A DNA stretch of 64,000 bases from UBA8389 sp942493385 (GCA_942493385.1 OW818699.1:2666001-2730000); one strand, 5' to 3'. Numbered from the stretch's first letter, positions 27,558-37,225 are shown. Numbers and translations are program-made. The notes: generated by a model from the letters alone, not told the origin.

Positions 27558-28898
27558 ATGGAAAAAATCACTTTACTAATTGCATTGGTTTTACTTGGCT
27601 CACTGGCAACAGCGCAGGATTTAAAGGTTAAAAAAGACAAGGAAACCAAAAAGGTGGGATTTGTGGATGCAAGTGATGCATGGGTTATTCAACCGACTTA
27701 CGATGATGCAGATGCGTTCAAGAATGGGATAGCGAAAGTCACGGTTGCAAAAAAAATAGGATTGATCGATATCAAGGGGACCGTAGTAGTAGCTCCAACA
27801 TACGATCGGATCGAAGCTTTCAAAGATGGGGTTGCTATCGTTGCTCAGGACAAGAAAGAAGGTTTGATTACAGAAAAGGGCGAGGTGCTACTTGCGCCTC
27901 AGTACGACAACATTGCAGCTTTCAAGAATGGACTTGCTACGTCTTCCCTGCTCAAAAAAGAGGGGCTGATCACAAACAAGGGTGTCGTGCTCATACCTCC
28001 TCAATACGACAACATCGGAAGCTTCAAGAACGGAGTGACTGAAGTCAAACTAGGAAAATTGTATGGATTGATCGATTCGACAGGCAAGGAAATATTAAAA
28101 CCTCAGTTTGACGGAATCAACAGTTTCTCAGGGAATTATGCTAAAGTCAACACACAATCCAATTATGGTTTGGTACGAATTGATGGTACTGTGACCATTC
28201 CGGCAATTTATAGTGAACTTGATTTATTGAGTTCAACCGTTTTGGTTCAAAAAACCAATTGGGGTATGTTGAAGATGGATGGCACCGTCATTTTTGATTT
28301 GGAATTTATTGATAAGCCGGTGTTCAACATCAAAGGAACTTCGGCCATCGTCAAAAAGTTGAAACCCAACACGGCCATTATATTGAAAGGTATCATTTCA
28401 AAAGAGGGACAAATCGTTCTTGACTTCAATTTTGAAAACATAGACCGTGAGGCAACAAATTGGGTGGTCAAAACGCAGGATGGCGTCTGGTATTTCATGA
28501 ATGAGGAGTATAAAAAGATTTCCGAGGACTATCAGGATTTGACCGTCACGGGCAAACTTCATTTTGCTGATGCGATATGTGGGGCAAAACAAGGGGGAAA
28601 ATGGGGCTTTATCAACAATGCCTTTCAAGCGGTAATTCCTTTTCAGTTTGATGAACTTCAAGCTGGAGCATTCAGCAATGGTTATTGCGGCGTTAAAGTG
28701 GGCGACCTCTGGGGTTTCATCAAAAAGGACGGCAGCTGGCTGCAACAGCCAAAATTCACCAGTTTAGAATCAGCCATGCAAAAGCAGAAAGGCATGTTGG
28801 TGGCCATGGTATCGATAGGTGACAAAAAGTATGTCTTTTTTGAGAACGGGAATTTGGTTGAATCAGTTCCAACCGCACCTGCTGGGGCAGCAAAGTAA
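27558..28898 (+). CDS. WG-repeat exported protein
   Basis: The 446-residue product has signal peptide MEKITLLIALVLLGSLATAQ and then tandem WG/KWGF-type repeats: VGFVDASDAWVIQPTYDDA, IGLIDIKGTVVVAPTYD, EGLITEKGEVLLAPQYDNI, and later WGFINNAFQAVIPFQFD and WGFIKKDGSW. About eight to ten copies of roughly 35 residues are visible; the first few are much more alike than the later ones, which suggests recent duplication at the N-terminal end. WG repeats fold as beta-rich units of unknown function and are often on surface or periplasmic proteins. No enzyme motif. Confidence 0.85.
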   Translation: MEKITLLIALVLLGSLATAQDLKVKKDKETKKVGFVDASDAWVIQPTYDDADAFKNGIAKVTVAKKIGLIDIKGTVVVAPTYDRIEAFKDGVAIVAQDKKEGLITEKGEVLLAPQYDNIAAFKNGLATSSLLKKEGLITNKGVVLIPPQYDNIGSFKNGVTEVKLGKLYGLIDSTGKEILKPQFDGINSFSGNYAKVNTQSNYGLVRIDGTVTIPAIYSELDLLSSTVLVQKTNWGMLKMDGTVIFDLEFIDKPVFNIKGTSAIVKKLKPNTAIILKGIISKEGQIVLDFNFENIDREATNWVVKTQDGVWYFMNEEYKKISEDYQDLTVTGKLHFADAICGAKQGGKWGFINNAFQAVIPFQFDELQAGAFSNGYCGVKVGDLWGFIKKDGSWLQQPKFTSLESAMQKQKGMLVAMVSIGDKKYVFFENGNLVESVPTAPAGAAK

Positions 28899-28933
28899 AG
28901 ACGGTTAAAAAAACACCTTCCTCAAAAAATAGG

Positions 28934-28971
28934 TTAATAACGCAATGGAAATCTTAAAACGGCGTTATTAA
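28934..28971. repeat. Perfect inverted repeat just before the 28975 start codon
   Basis: TTAATAACGC at 28934-28943 and GCGTTATTAA at 28962-28971 are exact reverse complements, 10 bp arms with an 18-nt spacer. The right arm ends 3 nt before the ATG of the dehydrogenase gene. There is no T tract, so it is not a standard terminator. It could be an operator or an RNA hairpin covering the ribosome-binding region. Confidence 0.7.
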
Positions 28972-28974
28972 GGA

Positions 28975-29691
28975 ATGAAAAAAGCGATCATAGTAGGTGC
29001 CACTTCCGGAATTGGAAAGGAACTGGCAAAATTGCTGGTAAAAAACGGTTATAAGGTCGGGGTCACCGGTCGCCGAAAAGCTTTATTGGTTGCTTTGAAA
29101 CAGGAACAGCCGGAGACCATTTTTATCAAAACATTCGATGTCACCGATACGACTTTATCCATATTGGAGCTAACCGAATTGGTGGACGAGCTTGGTGGCT
29201 TGGACTTACTAATCATCAGTTCTGGAACCGGAGAGCTTAACGAAAACCTCGACTTCGAGGCAGAGAAACGCACCATCGATACAAACGTCGTTGGATTCAC
29301 TGCCATCGCTGACTGGGCATTCAATTATTTCAAGTATCAGGGTTTCGGACATCTAGCCGCCATTAGCTCCATCGCCGGTATTCGCGGTACGAGGCAGGCC
29401 CCTTCGTATGGTTCAACCAAAGCCTACCAGATCAATTATTTACAGGCACTCCGACAGAATGCAGGTCATTTGAAACTCCCAATAACCGTTACCGACATAC
29501 GGCCAGGCTTTGTAGACACCGATATGGCCAAGGGGGAGGGCTTGTTTTGGTTGGCTCCCTTGGAAAAAGCCGGCCGTCAAATTTTCAAAGCACTTTTGCA
29601 GAAAAAAAGAGTCATCTATGTTACCAAGCGATGGGCTTTGGTAGTGTGGATTCTACGAAGAATTCCCAATTTCATATACAATAAAATGTAA
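28975..29691 (+). CDS. Short-chain dehydrogenase/reductase
   Basis: The 238-residue protein has the SDR Rossmann motif GATSGIG (8-14), with TGRRK at 31-35 that favours NADP. The catalytic triad is Ser131 or Ser132, Tyr145 and Lys149 in SYGSTKAYQ. The usual NNAG is ISSGTG here. A hydrophobic C-terminal segment (VIYVTKRWALVVWILRRIPN) resembles membrane-associated SDRs of the DltE/YdfG-like group. Substrate unknown. The start codon is flanked by the inverted repeat 28934-28971. The membrane-protein gene follows 7 bp later. Confidence 0.85.
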   Translation: MKKAIIVGATSGIGKELAKLLVKNGYKVGVTGRRKALLVALKQEQPETIFIKTFDVTDTTLSILELTELVDELGGLDLLIISSGTGELNENLDFEAEKRTIDTNVVGFTAIADWAFNYFKYQGFGHLAAISSIAGIRGTRQAPSYGSTKAYQINYLQALRQNAGHLKLPITVTDIRPGFVDTDMAKGEGLFWLAPLEKAGRQIFKALLQKKRVIYVTKRWALVVWILRRIPNFIYNKM

Positions 29692-29698
29692 ATAAACA

Positions 29699-30958
29699 AT
29701 GGAAACAAACTCGATCTTGGAACAGCTGAATAATCCGGAAGAACTGGAAAAAATGTATCGTGAAGATAAAAAGGGGTTTGAAAAAGCATTTGATCAATTG
29801 CCCGATGAATTGGATGACAATCAGCTGTATCAATTCTGGCGATACAGACTTCAACAGGAAAAACCTGAACATAAAAAATCGGCGACATCACCAACAGACA
29901 TCCTAGTATTGTTGATCGCATGTTTTGTAGCCTGTATATTAATCAAACTACCCTCCTTCTTCACACTGACACAGACCGAAACCGATTTCTATCAAAAAAA
30001 CAGCGCGACAATCGTATTTTTTGGAATGTCTCTTTTTGCCGTTTTGAAAACTGGATTCTCAAAAAGAATACATTGGATTTGGTTTTTGTTGATTTTCCTT
30101 GTACCTACCGTATACATCAACCTGTTACCCAGCAGTATAAACAACGACACGATAACCCTGGTTTATATGCATCTGTACCTGCTGATGTGGTGTTTTTATG
30201 GCATCATTTACATTGGCATGGATTACAAACGCCATAAAAGAATGGATTTCATTCGATACAATGGAGACTTGGTGGTTTTAACCACAATCATCTTGATTGC
30301 TGGCGGTGTTTTTTCAGGGATTACCGTTGGCTTATTCAGTCTTATCGGTTGGAAAATTGAAGTATTCTACTTCAACTTCATTGCTGTTTGGGGACTTGTC
30401 TCCGCTCCCATCGTTGCCACCTACATCATCAAAAACCATGCATTGGTGACCAACAAGATTGCCCCGATCATAGCCAATATCTTCAGCCCACTTGTGCTTC
30501 TCATGCTGGTCGTATATCTGGTGAGCATCCCATTTTCTGGAAAAGATCCCTACAACGACAGAGAATTTCTGTTGGTTTTCAACATGTTGCTACTTGGCGT
30601 TATGGCTATCATCATCTTCTCTGTCTCTGAAACATCCAAAAGCCGAAAACAAGCCTTCAGTAAAGTCATTCTTTTTCTGATGGCATTGGCTGCAATGATC
30701 ATCAATCTGGTGGCTTTGTCGGCCATTATCTATCGCTTAGGAGAATATGGATTTACACCGAACCGAACGGCTGTACTGGGTTCCAACATCGTATTGTTCG
30801 TGCACTTGGCTTGGATTACCGTCAAGTTGTACCAAGTTTCCTTTAAATCCAAAAATATCCATATAGTTGAAAACGCAGTTGCAGTGTATTTGCCGGTTTA
30901 CGCCATTTGGACAGCATTCGTCGTCTTTACTTTCCCATTGATTTTTGGAGTTGACTAA
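29699..30958 (+). CDS. Polytopic membrane protein (DUF4153-like)
   Basis: The 419-residue protein has an acidic, soluble N-terminal segment of about 65 residues (LEQLNNPEELEKMYREDKKG) followed by about ten to twelve predicted transmembrane segments. Composition and layout resemble the DUF4153 proteins of Bacteroidota; I cannot confirm this from motif alone. It follows the SDR gene by 7 bp and is probably cotranscribed. Its TAA overlaps by 4 bp the stop of the converging GH53 gene. Function unknown. Confidence 0.65.
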   Translation: METNSILEQLNNPEELEKMYREDKKGFEKAFDQLPDELDDNQLYQFWRYRLQQEKPEHKKSATSPTDILVLLIACFVACILIKLPSFFTLTQTETDFYQKNSATIVFFGMSLFAVLKTGFSKRIHWIWFLLIFLVPTVYINLLPSSINNDTITLVYMHLYLLMWCFYGIIYIGMDYKRHKRMDFIRYNGDLVVLTTIILIAGGVFSGITVGLFSLIGWKIEVFYFNFIAVWGLVSAPIVATYIIKNHALVTNKIAPIIANIFSPLVLLMLVVYLVSIPFSGKDPYNDREFLLVFNMLLLGVMAIIIFSVSETSKSRKQAFSKVILFLMALAAMIINLVALSAIIYRLGEYGFTPNRTAVLGSNIVLFVHLAWITVKLYQVSFKSKNIHIVENAVAVYLPVYAIWTAFVVFTFPLIFGVD

Positions 30959-31956
30959 CGCCGATTCTCAAACTTTTTGGATAATTCCGGATACAACTTC
31001 ATGTTTTCGGTAGTAGCGCCGTCCTTGTCAAAAAGGTTGCCCCAGCGCGGTGATGTCGCTTCCCAGATAAAAGTGCCAAAACCCTTTTTATCGGGCAGAT
31101 TCAACACAATTTCATTGACTTCTTTCCTATAAACCTGATATTCCACCACCACGATTGGTTTGTCATAGCGAGCAATCATATCTGTTAGATTGTTCTTTAA
31201 ATCATCCAATGTTCCATGATATTCAGGGTAATACGACTGGCCGAGCACATCAAATTTGACTCCATTCTTAATAATGCGATCCATAAACCAGACCGATTCC
31301 TTGTTTTGTCCGCCGAGTGCAATATGAACCATGATTTTTGTCTTCGAATCAACAGCTCGGACTGCCTCACCGGCCCGACGAAGTAAATTGGAAAGCGGTA
31401 CCAAGGTGCTGTCTGCCTTACCTTCAGGCCAAACCATTCCATGATTGATTTCATTGCCTATTTGAACCATATCGGGCATGACACCTTCATTTTTAAACCG
31501 AATCAGCACCTCTTTGGTATAGGTGAATATCTTATCTTCCAATGCTTTACCTTTTAAACCATCCCAAGAAGAAGGTGCAAATTGTTTGCCGGGATCAGCC
31601 CAATTATCGCTGTAATGAAAATCGAGCAGAAATTTCATCCCAGCTGCCTTAACTCGTTTCGCCATAATAAGCGTATGCTCCAAATCGCAATAGCCCTCTT
31701 TGGAATAGCCCTTTTCTGCTTTTGGGTCAACAAAAAGGCGCAATCGAATCCAATTGAATCCATTTTCCGTCATAAGGGTCAAAACATCCTTTTTTACTCC
31801 ATTTTCCGAATACTTAAGACCTTTGTCCTCATGCTGCTGAACCCAAGAGATATCTGCCCCCAAACAATAAGGTTCCGTTTTGGCTGAAAAAACAACCAAT
31901 GCTGAACATAAAAATAAACTAACAAGAACGATTCTACCAAATGAAAGGTAATTCAT
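30955..31956 (-). CDS. Arabinogalactan endo-beta-1,4-galactanase (GH53)
   Basis: The 333-residue protein carries a signal peptide (about 1-25) and a GH53 TIM barrel: LGADISWVQQHEDKG at the start, GFNWIRLRLFVDP, FHYSDNWADPGKQ, the acid/base Glu169 in QIGNEINHGMVWPEG and the nucleophile Glu272 in VVVEYQVY. These enzymes cut beta-1,4-galactan side chains of pectin. It stands alone, without a SusC/SusD pair, transporter or beta-galactosidase nearby, so it is not part of a classic polysaccharide-utilisation locus in this window. Periplasmic or exported. Confidence 0.92.
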   Translation of the reverse strand: MNYLSFGRIVLVSLFLCSALVVFSAKTEPYCLGADISWVQQHEDKGLKYSENGVKKDVLTLMTENGFNWIRLRLFVDPKAEKGYSKEGYCDLEHTLIMAKRVKAAGMKFLLDFHYSDNWADPGKQFAPSSWDGLKGKALEDKIFTYTKEVLIRFKNEGVMPDMVQIGNEINHGMVWPEGKADSTLVPLSNLLRRAGEAVRAVDSKTKIMVHIALGGQNKESVWFMDRIIKNGVKFDVLGQSYYPEYHGTLDDLKNNLTDMIARYDKPIVVVEYQVYRKEVNEIVLNLPDKKGFGTFIWEATSPRWGNLFDKDGATTENMKLYPELSKKFENRR

Positions 31957-32142
31957 GGCTCGAATTTTAAAGGATTTACCCCACTAAATTACAAATTCTA
32001 TCCGTACAATCTTCCATTCGAAATAAAGATTGCAAAATTGCCTTTCGAATTTCAATAATTTTGTAGATTTGGACGCATATGCCTTCTCCACCTGATGTGG
32101 AAAGAGCCTAGACAATAACCTGTAGAAAACCAGAAACCCACC

Positions 32143-34077
32143 ATGAGCAAAAAGCTTGCTAGCCTGAACTTTATTCTGGTTTTTTGTAGTTTATTCCCTC
32201 CAATCACGTTTTCACAGACCCTTTTGCAAAAGATGCTGGATGAAACCAATAATGGCGACACCCTCTACATCGAAAAAGGAAATTACCAATCCGACAACAG
32301 CATTACACTGACAGGAAAAAAAAACCTGACCCTTATTTTTGAGGAAGGTGCCACCGTTACTTGCTCGTCACAGTTTCAGGATATCTTCCTCATTCAGAAT
32401 TGTATGGATATCCAGATTTACAACGGTGTGTTCAAACACCTCCTAACAGAAGAAGCAAGCAGTTTCGGTACTGGCTTTTACCTTTTACAATCCCAAAACA
32501 TTCGCATTACAAATGCTGTCATCGAAAATAACGGAATTACAGGTGTTTTTGCACAATCCTTAACAAGCTTGGAGCTGACAAAATGTAGCATTCGCAACAA
32601 CTCAGCCTCTGCCTTTCTATTTCAGGAACCCAACAAAAACATCGTACTGAAAGGAAACCAATACGAATACAATGGTGCTGATTCAATTAAGATTTACGAG
32701 TTCAAAAACAATTCGCCCGAAACCGACCCGTTTGAATCCATCGATGAAAGAGTCCTAAACGAACGTGAATCCAACCATCTGGATTCCATTCTGAGGCAAC
32801 AAAAACTTCGGTTTTTTCAAATTAAGAATGCGCTTGAGGATCCTACCGTACCACGAACCTACTACAATTCACAAAATAAACAATCACTTGATCCTCATAC
32901 CATTGAGACATTCGCTTTTCCCGCATGGCTGGAGTATTCTGAGAAATCTGGAAATCAAATCGTTTGGTTGAGCCTTCCTGACAACGTCTATCGGTATTTG
33001 TGTGATGCTTCTGGACTTGCTCGCTTTGACACGAGGGATGCCAACGAATTTTTCAAGTACGATGAACCTGCATTTACTAACATTTCTCCAAAAACCTTTC
33101 TAAAGAGCGTACGAAGCGATGTGATCCATCTGAACGAAGCCCTTCCGACCAATATTCACTGGAATTGCGATCCAGAGTTGGAACAGATGGTTCTAGAGTT
33201 AAAAAACAAAAGCCTCCAGCAAATAGCGGATGCTCAAGAAACAGTGATTTACAGGTTGTTGCAGGTATGGGAAAAATACCAAACGGCCAATCTCTTGTAT
33301 GAAAAGTTCCACTTTGAACTGGTAGGGAATTGTCGATTCCAGCAGACCGAATACAATGCTGAAACAGAACTTTTGGATGTCCATCTTTCTCTGAACGATT
33401 GTTACTTGGCAACCATGCGCGTCCCAATGAAAGCATCTGTTGCAAAACAACTCTTTTTTAATCGTACTAATTTTACGGTTTACTTTACGATGCAGGTTCA
33501 TCCAGGGTTCAAACAAATCAGCTTCCAAAGTGATATCAAAAACACAGTTTCGTGGACCCTTCCAAATCTGGAACCCATTTCAGATCCATCCATTGAATGT
33601 ATGAATCAGTTGGGTTTGACATTTCGTTTTAAAGCACATGGATTGTTGGGAAAACTCTGGCCCGATGGCTATTCCAAAAGAAATTGGGACAAAGCTTGCC
33701 CAACACCGGCAAACAGAAGCTATCAGAATCTACTTTTAGGTGGTTTGGTTGCTCCACAAAGCAACGAAACGATATCTGTTGCAAAAAATAACCTCATCAA
33801 TAAACCAAGTGATGTCATCAATCGAATTGTTCTAACCATGGAATTTTACAGTAAAAGCATGGGCGATTGCTATTTTGGGCTGTCAAACAACGCGAAAAAA
33901 CTTATGGAAGGTCTTTTCCCTGCTGAACTCAAGGACAAACAATACCTGATTTTCACATTAGTAACCCAAGCCGATATAGAACTGGTCAAAAAGGCTTTGA
34001 TTGCAAAAGGCATGCACTTTGCCGACAGTTATGACAAAGGACAAATCTTTTTTTGCTACACCAGGCAGTTGAAATAA
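32143..34077 (+). CDS. Exported right-handed beta-helix protein with novel C-terminal region
   Basis: The 644-residue protein has a signal peptide (about 1-24) and a parallel beta-helix over about 30-190, with stacked strands such as SQNIRITNAVIENNGITGVF and SLELTKCSIRNNSASAFLF, like pectate-lyase and NosD-type folds. Residues from about 200 onward (FESIDERVLNERESNHLDSILRQQ and beyond) do not resemble any family I know, and no lyase catalytic cluster is obvious. A TAATTTTG -7 element lies at 32056-32063. It is divergent from GH53, and the two may share a carbohydrate-related theme, but this is inference. Confidence 0.65.
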   Translation: MSKKLASLNFILVFCSLFPPITFSQTLLQKMLDETNNGDTLYIEKGNYQSDNSITLTGKKNLTLIFEEGATVTCSSQFQDIFLIQNCMDIQIYNGVFKHLLTEEASSFGTGFYLLQSQNIRITNAVIENNGITGVFAQSLTSLELTKCSIRNNSASAFLFQEPNKNIVLKGNQYEYNGADSIKIYEFKNNSPETDPFESIDERVLNERESNHLDSILRQQKLRFFQIKNALEDPTVPRTYYNSQNKQSLDPHTIETFAFPAWLEYSEKSGNQIVWLSLPDNVYRYLCDASGLARFDTRDANEFFKYDEPAFTNISPKTFLKSVRSDVIHLNEALPTNIHWNCDPELEQMVLELKNKSLQQIADAQETVIYRLLQVWEKYQTANLLYEKFHFELVGNCRFQQTEYNAETELLDVHLSLNDCYLATMRVPMKASVAKQLFFNRTNFTVYFTMQVHPGFKQISFQSDIKNTVSWTLPNLEPISDPSIECMNQLGLTFRFKAHGLLGKLWPDGYSKRNWDKACPTPANRSYQNLLLGGLVAPQSNETISVAKNNLINKPSDVINRIVLTMEFYSKSMGDCYFGLSNNAKKLMEGLFPAELKDKQYLIFTLVTQADIELVKKALIAKGMHFADSYDKGQIFFCYTRQLK

Positions 34078-36180
34078 TCAATCACCCAACCGCTTGATAA
34101 TGTTGTACGCTTTATACAAACCCAGCTGGCCAGCCATACGAAGGTCGGCCAAACCATGTTCTCGGTCGCCCAAATAGATTTGAGTGATGCCCCTATTGAA
34201 CCATGCTTCAGCAAAATCCGGATTAATGTCCAACGCTTTCGAATAGTCAATAAGCGCATTGCGGTAATCGCGCTGCAGGCAACGAATATTGCCCCTGTTA
34301 TAATAGGCAAAGATGAAATTTGGCTCCAACGCAACAACCTTGTCCAGATCACGAAGCACAAATTCAAAATCATTTCCGAACGCTTTTTCACCGAGCGAGA
34401 AACTACCGGACTTGGGCGAAACATCCTTTAGAATTGATTTTGTTGGATCTCTTCGTTGAAGCGCATTGTTTACCGACAAATCTTCTTCCACTTGCTTATT
34501 GGCATAGTCCACATTCATCTTTCGGTATCGAAGTATCGCCCGTTCAAAATAAGCCAGTACCATCTTACTATTCAGCTGAATCGCACGGTCCAAATCAGAC
34601 ATGGCGTTGTTGATGTCTTGCACCAACGAATAATCGAGACTCCGAGCAAAAAAGAGTGAAGCATCGTCTGGAGCAGTACTGATGCGCTGTGAGTAATCGT
34701 CACGAGATTTAAAGTGCACTTCGGCCTGCTCCGTTGTCAGAGCTTGCTCACTGTTGGAAATCAATAGATTGGTTAAACTTTTTGTATTTGTTGCTGAGCC
34801 TACAGGCAAATATTTGCTCAAATCAAGAATACGTCGAACTGGACCAGGCTTAATTTTTTCATAATAGGTCAGGCTAAACAAAGGTTCCAGTTCTATTTCG
34901 GCAGTCTTGTCCTGAACGCGACCGCGCATGGGGTTTTGATATTTATCCTTATCCGTATCCAAACTAACACCGGCTATCATTCGTTTGTACTTGTTAATAT
35001 CAAACGTTTCCTCCGTAGAATCGGCAGCCTCCGTCGTTTTTTTCACTTTTTTAGCTGCTGCCCTATCGGTTTTAGCTTTCTCTTCAATATTCCAGGCAGC
35101 AAAATAATCTTTATCGGCACCTTTAGCATCCCCGATGCGTTTTTTCAAATCGGAACGCTGGTAATAGGCCGGAGTGAATTTTGGATACTTATTGATGATG
35201 GTTGTGAAATCAGCAATGGCATCCTTGTTGTTTCCCAAGTCTTTACGAACCAAACCACGGCTGTAAATAGCCTGATAATCTTCAGGATCCAGATACAAAA
35301 CCTTGTCGAAATCTTCCAATGCACGATTCAGATCGCCCACAGTGGTTCTCATGATGGCCCTGTTCAGGTAACTGAGTTTGGAATTCGGATCCAGACTGAT
35401 GCTTCGGTCAAAATCTTCCATTGTGCCGCGCAAATCGTTCATGTTGTAACGAGCCATGGCACGGTTCATGTAATAAGTCGGATCGTCCGATTTCAAACGA
35501 ATGGCTTCGTTCAAATCTGCCAACGCATTGCTGTAACGGTCTTTCATCAACGAAACCCAACCGCGCGCACCCCAACCAGGCGCATAATATTTGTCAATGG
35601 AAATGGTCCGGCTGAAATCCTCAATGGCGGCCAGCGTATCACCTCGTTCCACATTCATCTGACCCTTAGCCATATAAGCATCCACATCCGTAGGATATCG
35701 ACGTATCATTTCATTCAGACAGACTTCGGCCTCTCCAAAACGCTTGGCTGAAACCAATGCAAAACCTTTGTGGTATAGCAACGGCTTATTTTCTATATCG
35801 AATTCCAAACCCTTGTCACAATCGCTGATGGCTCCGTCGTTGTTGCCTAGTTTCATTCTGGCATAACTTCGACAAATATAGGCTTTGACCATGAATTCGT
35901 TGCGTTCCAGCGTTTTGGAGCAATCTTCTTCGGCACCTGCATAATCTTCCAGGTACAACTTGGCGACTGCTCTGAAAAAATAGGGTTCAGCCAAATAAGG
36001 TTTCGATTTGATGACCTGATTGAAATATTGGATGGAAAGCACGTAATCCTCGAAATACAGTGCATTCCGACCAATGTTCATCATGTGGTCGGTATTGATT
36101 TGTGCTTGAAGTGAAAGCAGCGATGTAAAAAATAGAACAAGTGTAAACAAAAGTCGTTTCACTCCACTATAAAAGCCCAT
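34078..36180 (-). CDS. Exported tetratricopeptide-repeat protein
   Basis: From the ATG at 36180 the product is 700 residues with signal peptide MGFYSGVKRLLFTLVLFFTSLLSLQA. Some nine consecutive TPRs fill the first half (for example YTPAYYQ/ALEDFDKVLYLDPEDYQAIYSRG style units), a charged low-complexity hinge with many Lys/Ala/Thr lies near the middle, and about four more TPRs end the chain. The open frame continues to 36234 but the promoter at 36201-36230 lies inside that extension. Its role is probably protein-protein scaffolding in the periplasm. Its stop adjoins that of the converging beta-helix gene. Confidence 0.82.
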   Translation of the reverse strand: MGFYSGVKRLLFTLVLFFTSLLSLQAQINTDHMMNIGRNALYFEDYVLSIQYFNQVIKSKPYLAEPYFFRAVAKLYLEDYAGAEEDCSKTLERNEFMVKAYICRSYARMKLGNNDGAISDCDKGLEFDIENKPLLYHKGFALVSAKRFGEAEVCLNEMIRRYPTDVDAYMAKGQMNVERGDTLAAIEDFSRTISIDKYYAPGWGARGWVSLMKDRYSNALADLNEAIRLKSDDPTYYMNRAMARYNMNDLRGTMEDFDRSISLDPNSKLSYLNRAIMRTTVGDLNRALEDFDKVLYLDPEDYQAIYSRGLVRKDLGNNKDAIADFTTIINKYPKFTPAYYQRSDLKKRIGDAKGADKDYFAAWNIEEKAKTDRAAAKKVKKTTEAADSTEETFDINKYKRMIAGVSLDTDKDKYQNPMRGRVQDKTAEIELEPLFSLTYYEKIKPGPVRRILDLSKYLPVGSATNTKSLTNLLISNSEQALTTEQAEVHFKSRDDYSQRISTAPDDASLFFARSLDYSLVQDINNAMSDLDRAIQLNSKMVLAYFERAILRYRKMNVDYANKQVEEDLSVNNALQRRDPTKSILKDVSPKSGSFSLGEKAFGNDFEFVLRDLDKVVALEPNFIFAYYNRGNIRCLQRDYRNALIDYSKALDINPDFAEAWFNRGITQIYLGDREHGLADLRMAGQLGLYKAYNIIKRLGD

Positions 36181-36200
36181 AACCTTGATTTTTTTCCAAT

Positions 36201-36230
36201 CAAAGATACAGGCTTTCCGTAAAGTATCAA
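36201..36230 (-). promoter_or_regulatory. Promoter of the TPR-protein gene
   Basis: On the minus strand TTG (36230-36228), 19 nt, then TATCTTTG (36208-36201). Both halves fit the Bacteroidota promoter. The start point would be about 36195, 15 nt before the ATG at 36180, which fixes the translation start. Confidence 0.8.
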
Positions 36231-36255
36231 GCAATTTCGGTGAATGGAGCCGATT

Positions 36256-36807
36256 TTAAAGACTTTTCACTTTATAAAATGGTTTGGACTTGCCCTTGAG
36301 TATGCCGGTCAGTTTGGATTTAATCAACTGGCGTCGAATGGCAGTAATCCTATCTGTAAAAACCTTGCCTTCCAAATGATCGTATTCATGTTGTATTACC
36401 CTGGCGGCAAATTCATTGAATGTTTCCAGATGCTCTACAAATCGTTCGTCACGGTAGCGGATCTTGATGTCCGTACTCCGAACAACATTCTCATGGATAT
36501 CCGGCAAGCTCAAGCAACCCTCCTCATACGAACAGGTTTCTTCTGAAAACTCGATGATTTCAGGATTGATGAACGTCTTTCTGTAATCCCTGTACTGTTC
36601 GTCATCTTCACCCAACGCAGACAAGTCGATGACAAACAAACGGATGGACAAACCCACTTGTGGTGCGGCCAAACCAACTCCATCCGCCTTGGTCATGGTT
36701 TCGTACATATTGGCAATCAGATCCGACAATCCTGGATAATCTGCGGAAATATCAGTTGTTTCTTTTCTAAGTGCCTGTTGGCCATATAAGTAAATCGGAA
36801 GTTGCAT
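36256..36807 (-). CDS. def: Peptide deformylase
   Basis: The 183-residue protein has all three deformylase motifs: GVGLAAPQ (43-50), EGCLSLP (96-102, Cys98 as metal ligand) and QHEYDHLEG (His140, Glu141, His144). It removes the formyl group from nascent proteins. It lies 3 bp after ruvX on the same strand; the order ribE-ruvX-def suggests one transcript. Confidence 0.96.
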   Translation of the reverse strand: MQLPIYLYGQQALRKETTDISADYPGLSDLIANMYETMTKADGVGLAAPQVGLSIRLFVIDLSALGEDDEQYRDYRKTFINPEIIEFSEETCSYEEGCLSLPDIHENVVRSTDIKIRYRDERFVEHLETFNEFAARVIQHEYDHLEGKVFTDRITAIRRQLIKSKLTGILKGKSKPFYKVKSL

Positions 36808-36810
36808 AGT

Positions 36811-37224
36811 CTATCGTTTTGATTCCAAATAAGATTGCAGAATAATCACTGCACTGATCTCGTCAACCAGTGCTTTGTTCTGCCTGTCCTTTTTTTTAAG
36901 CCCTCCTTCCAACATAGCCTGATGGGCCAGCACGGAAGTAAAGCGTTCATCGTAATATTCAACCGGCATTTCCGGCCATTTCTTTTTTAACGACCGAACA
37001 AACGGCTCAATGTATTTCATCGATTCCGAGGGCTGGTTGTTCATTTGTTTGGGCAAACCAACCACGATGCGTTCAACCGGTTCCTTACCGAAATAGTCTT
37101 CCAGAAACTTCAACAATTCGTGACTTGGCACGGTTGCCAATCCGCCTGGAATCAATTGCAACGTATCTGTCACAGCCAATCCGCTGCGTTTTCTTCCATA
37201 GTCGATGGCAAGAATCCTGCTCAT
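36811..37224 (-). CDS. ruvX: Putative pre-16S rRNA nuclease / Holliday junction resolvase-like protein
   Basis: The 137-residue YqgF-family protein starts MSRILAIDYGRKRSGLAVTD, the RNase H-like fold start with Asp7, and has IVVGLPKQMNNQPSES, YDERFTSVLA and a C-terminal acidic KALVDEISAVIIL. The family processes the 5' end of 16S rRNA in E. coli; a resolvase role has also been proposed. It lies 1 bp downstream of the ribE stop and 3 bp upstream of def. Confidence 0.92.
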   Translation of the reverse strand: MSRILAIDYGRKRSGLAVTDTLQLIPGGLATVPSHELLKFLEDYFGKEPVERIVVGLPKQMNNQPSESMKYIEPFVRSLKKKWPEMPVEYYDERFTSVLAHQAMLEGGLKKKDRQNKALVDEISAVIILQSYLESKR

Positions 37225-37225
37225 G

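Noticed and set aside
36181..36234. Upstream extension of the TPR-protein frame
   Set aside because: The promoter lies inside the extension and the signal peptide begins only at the ATG at 36180.
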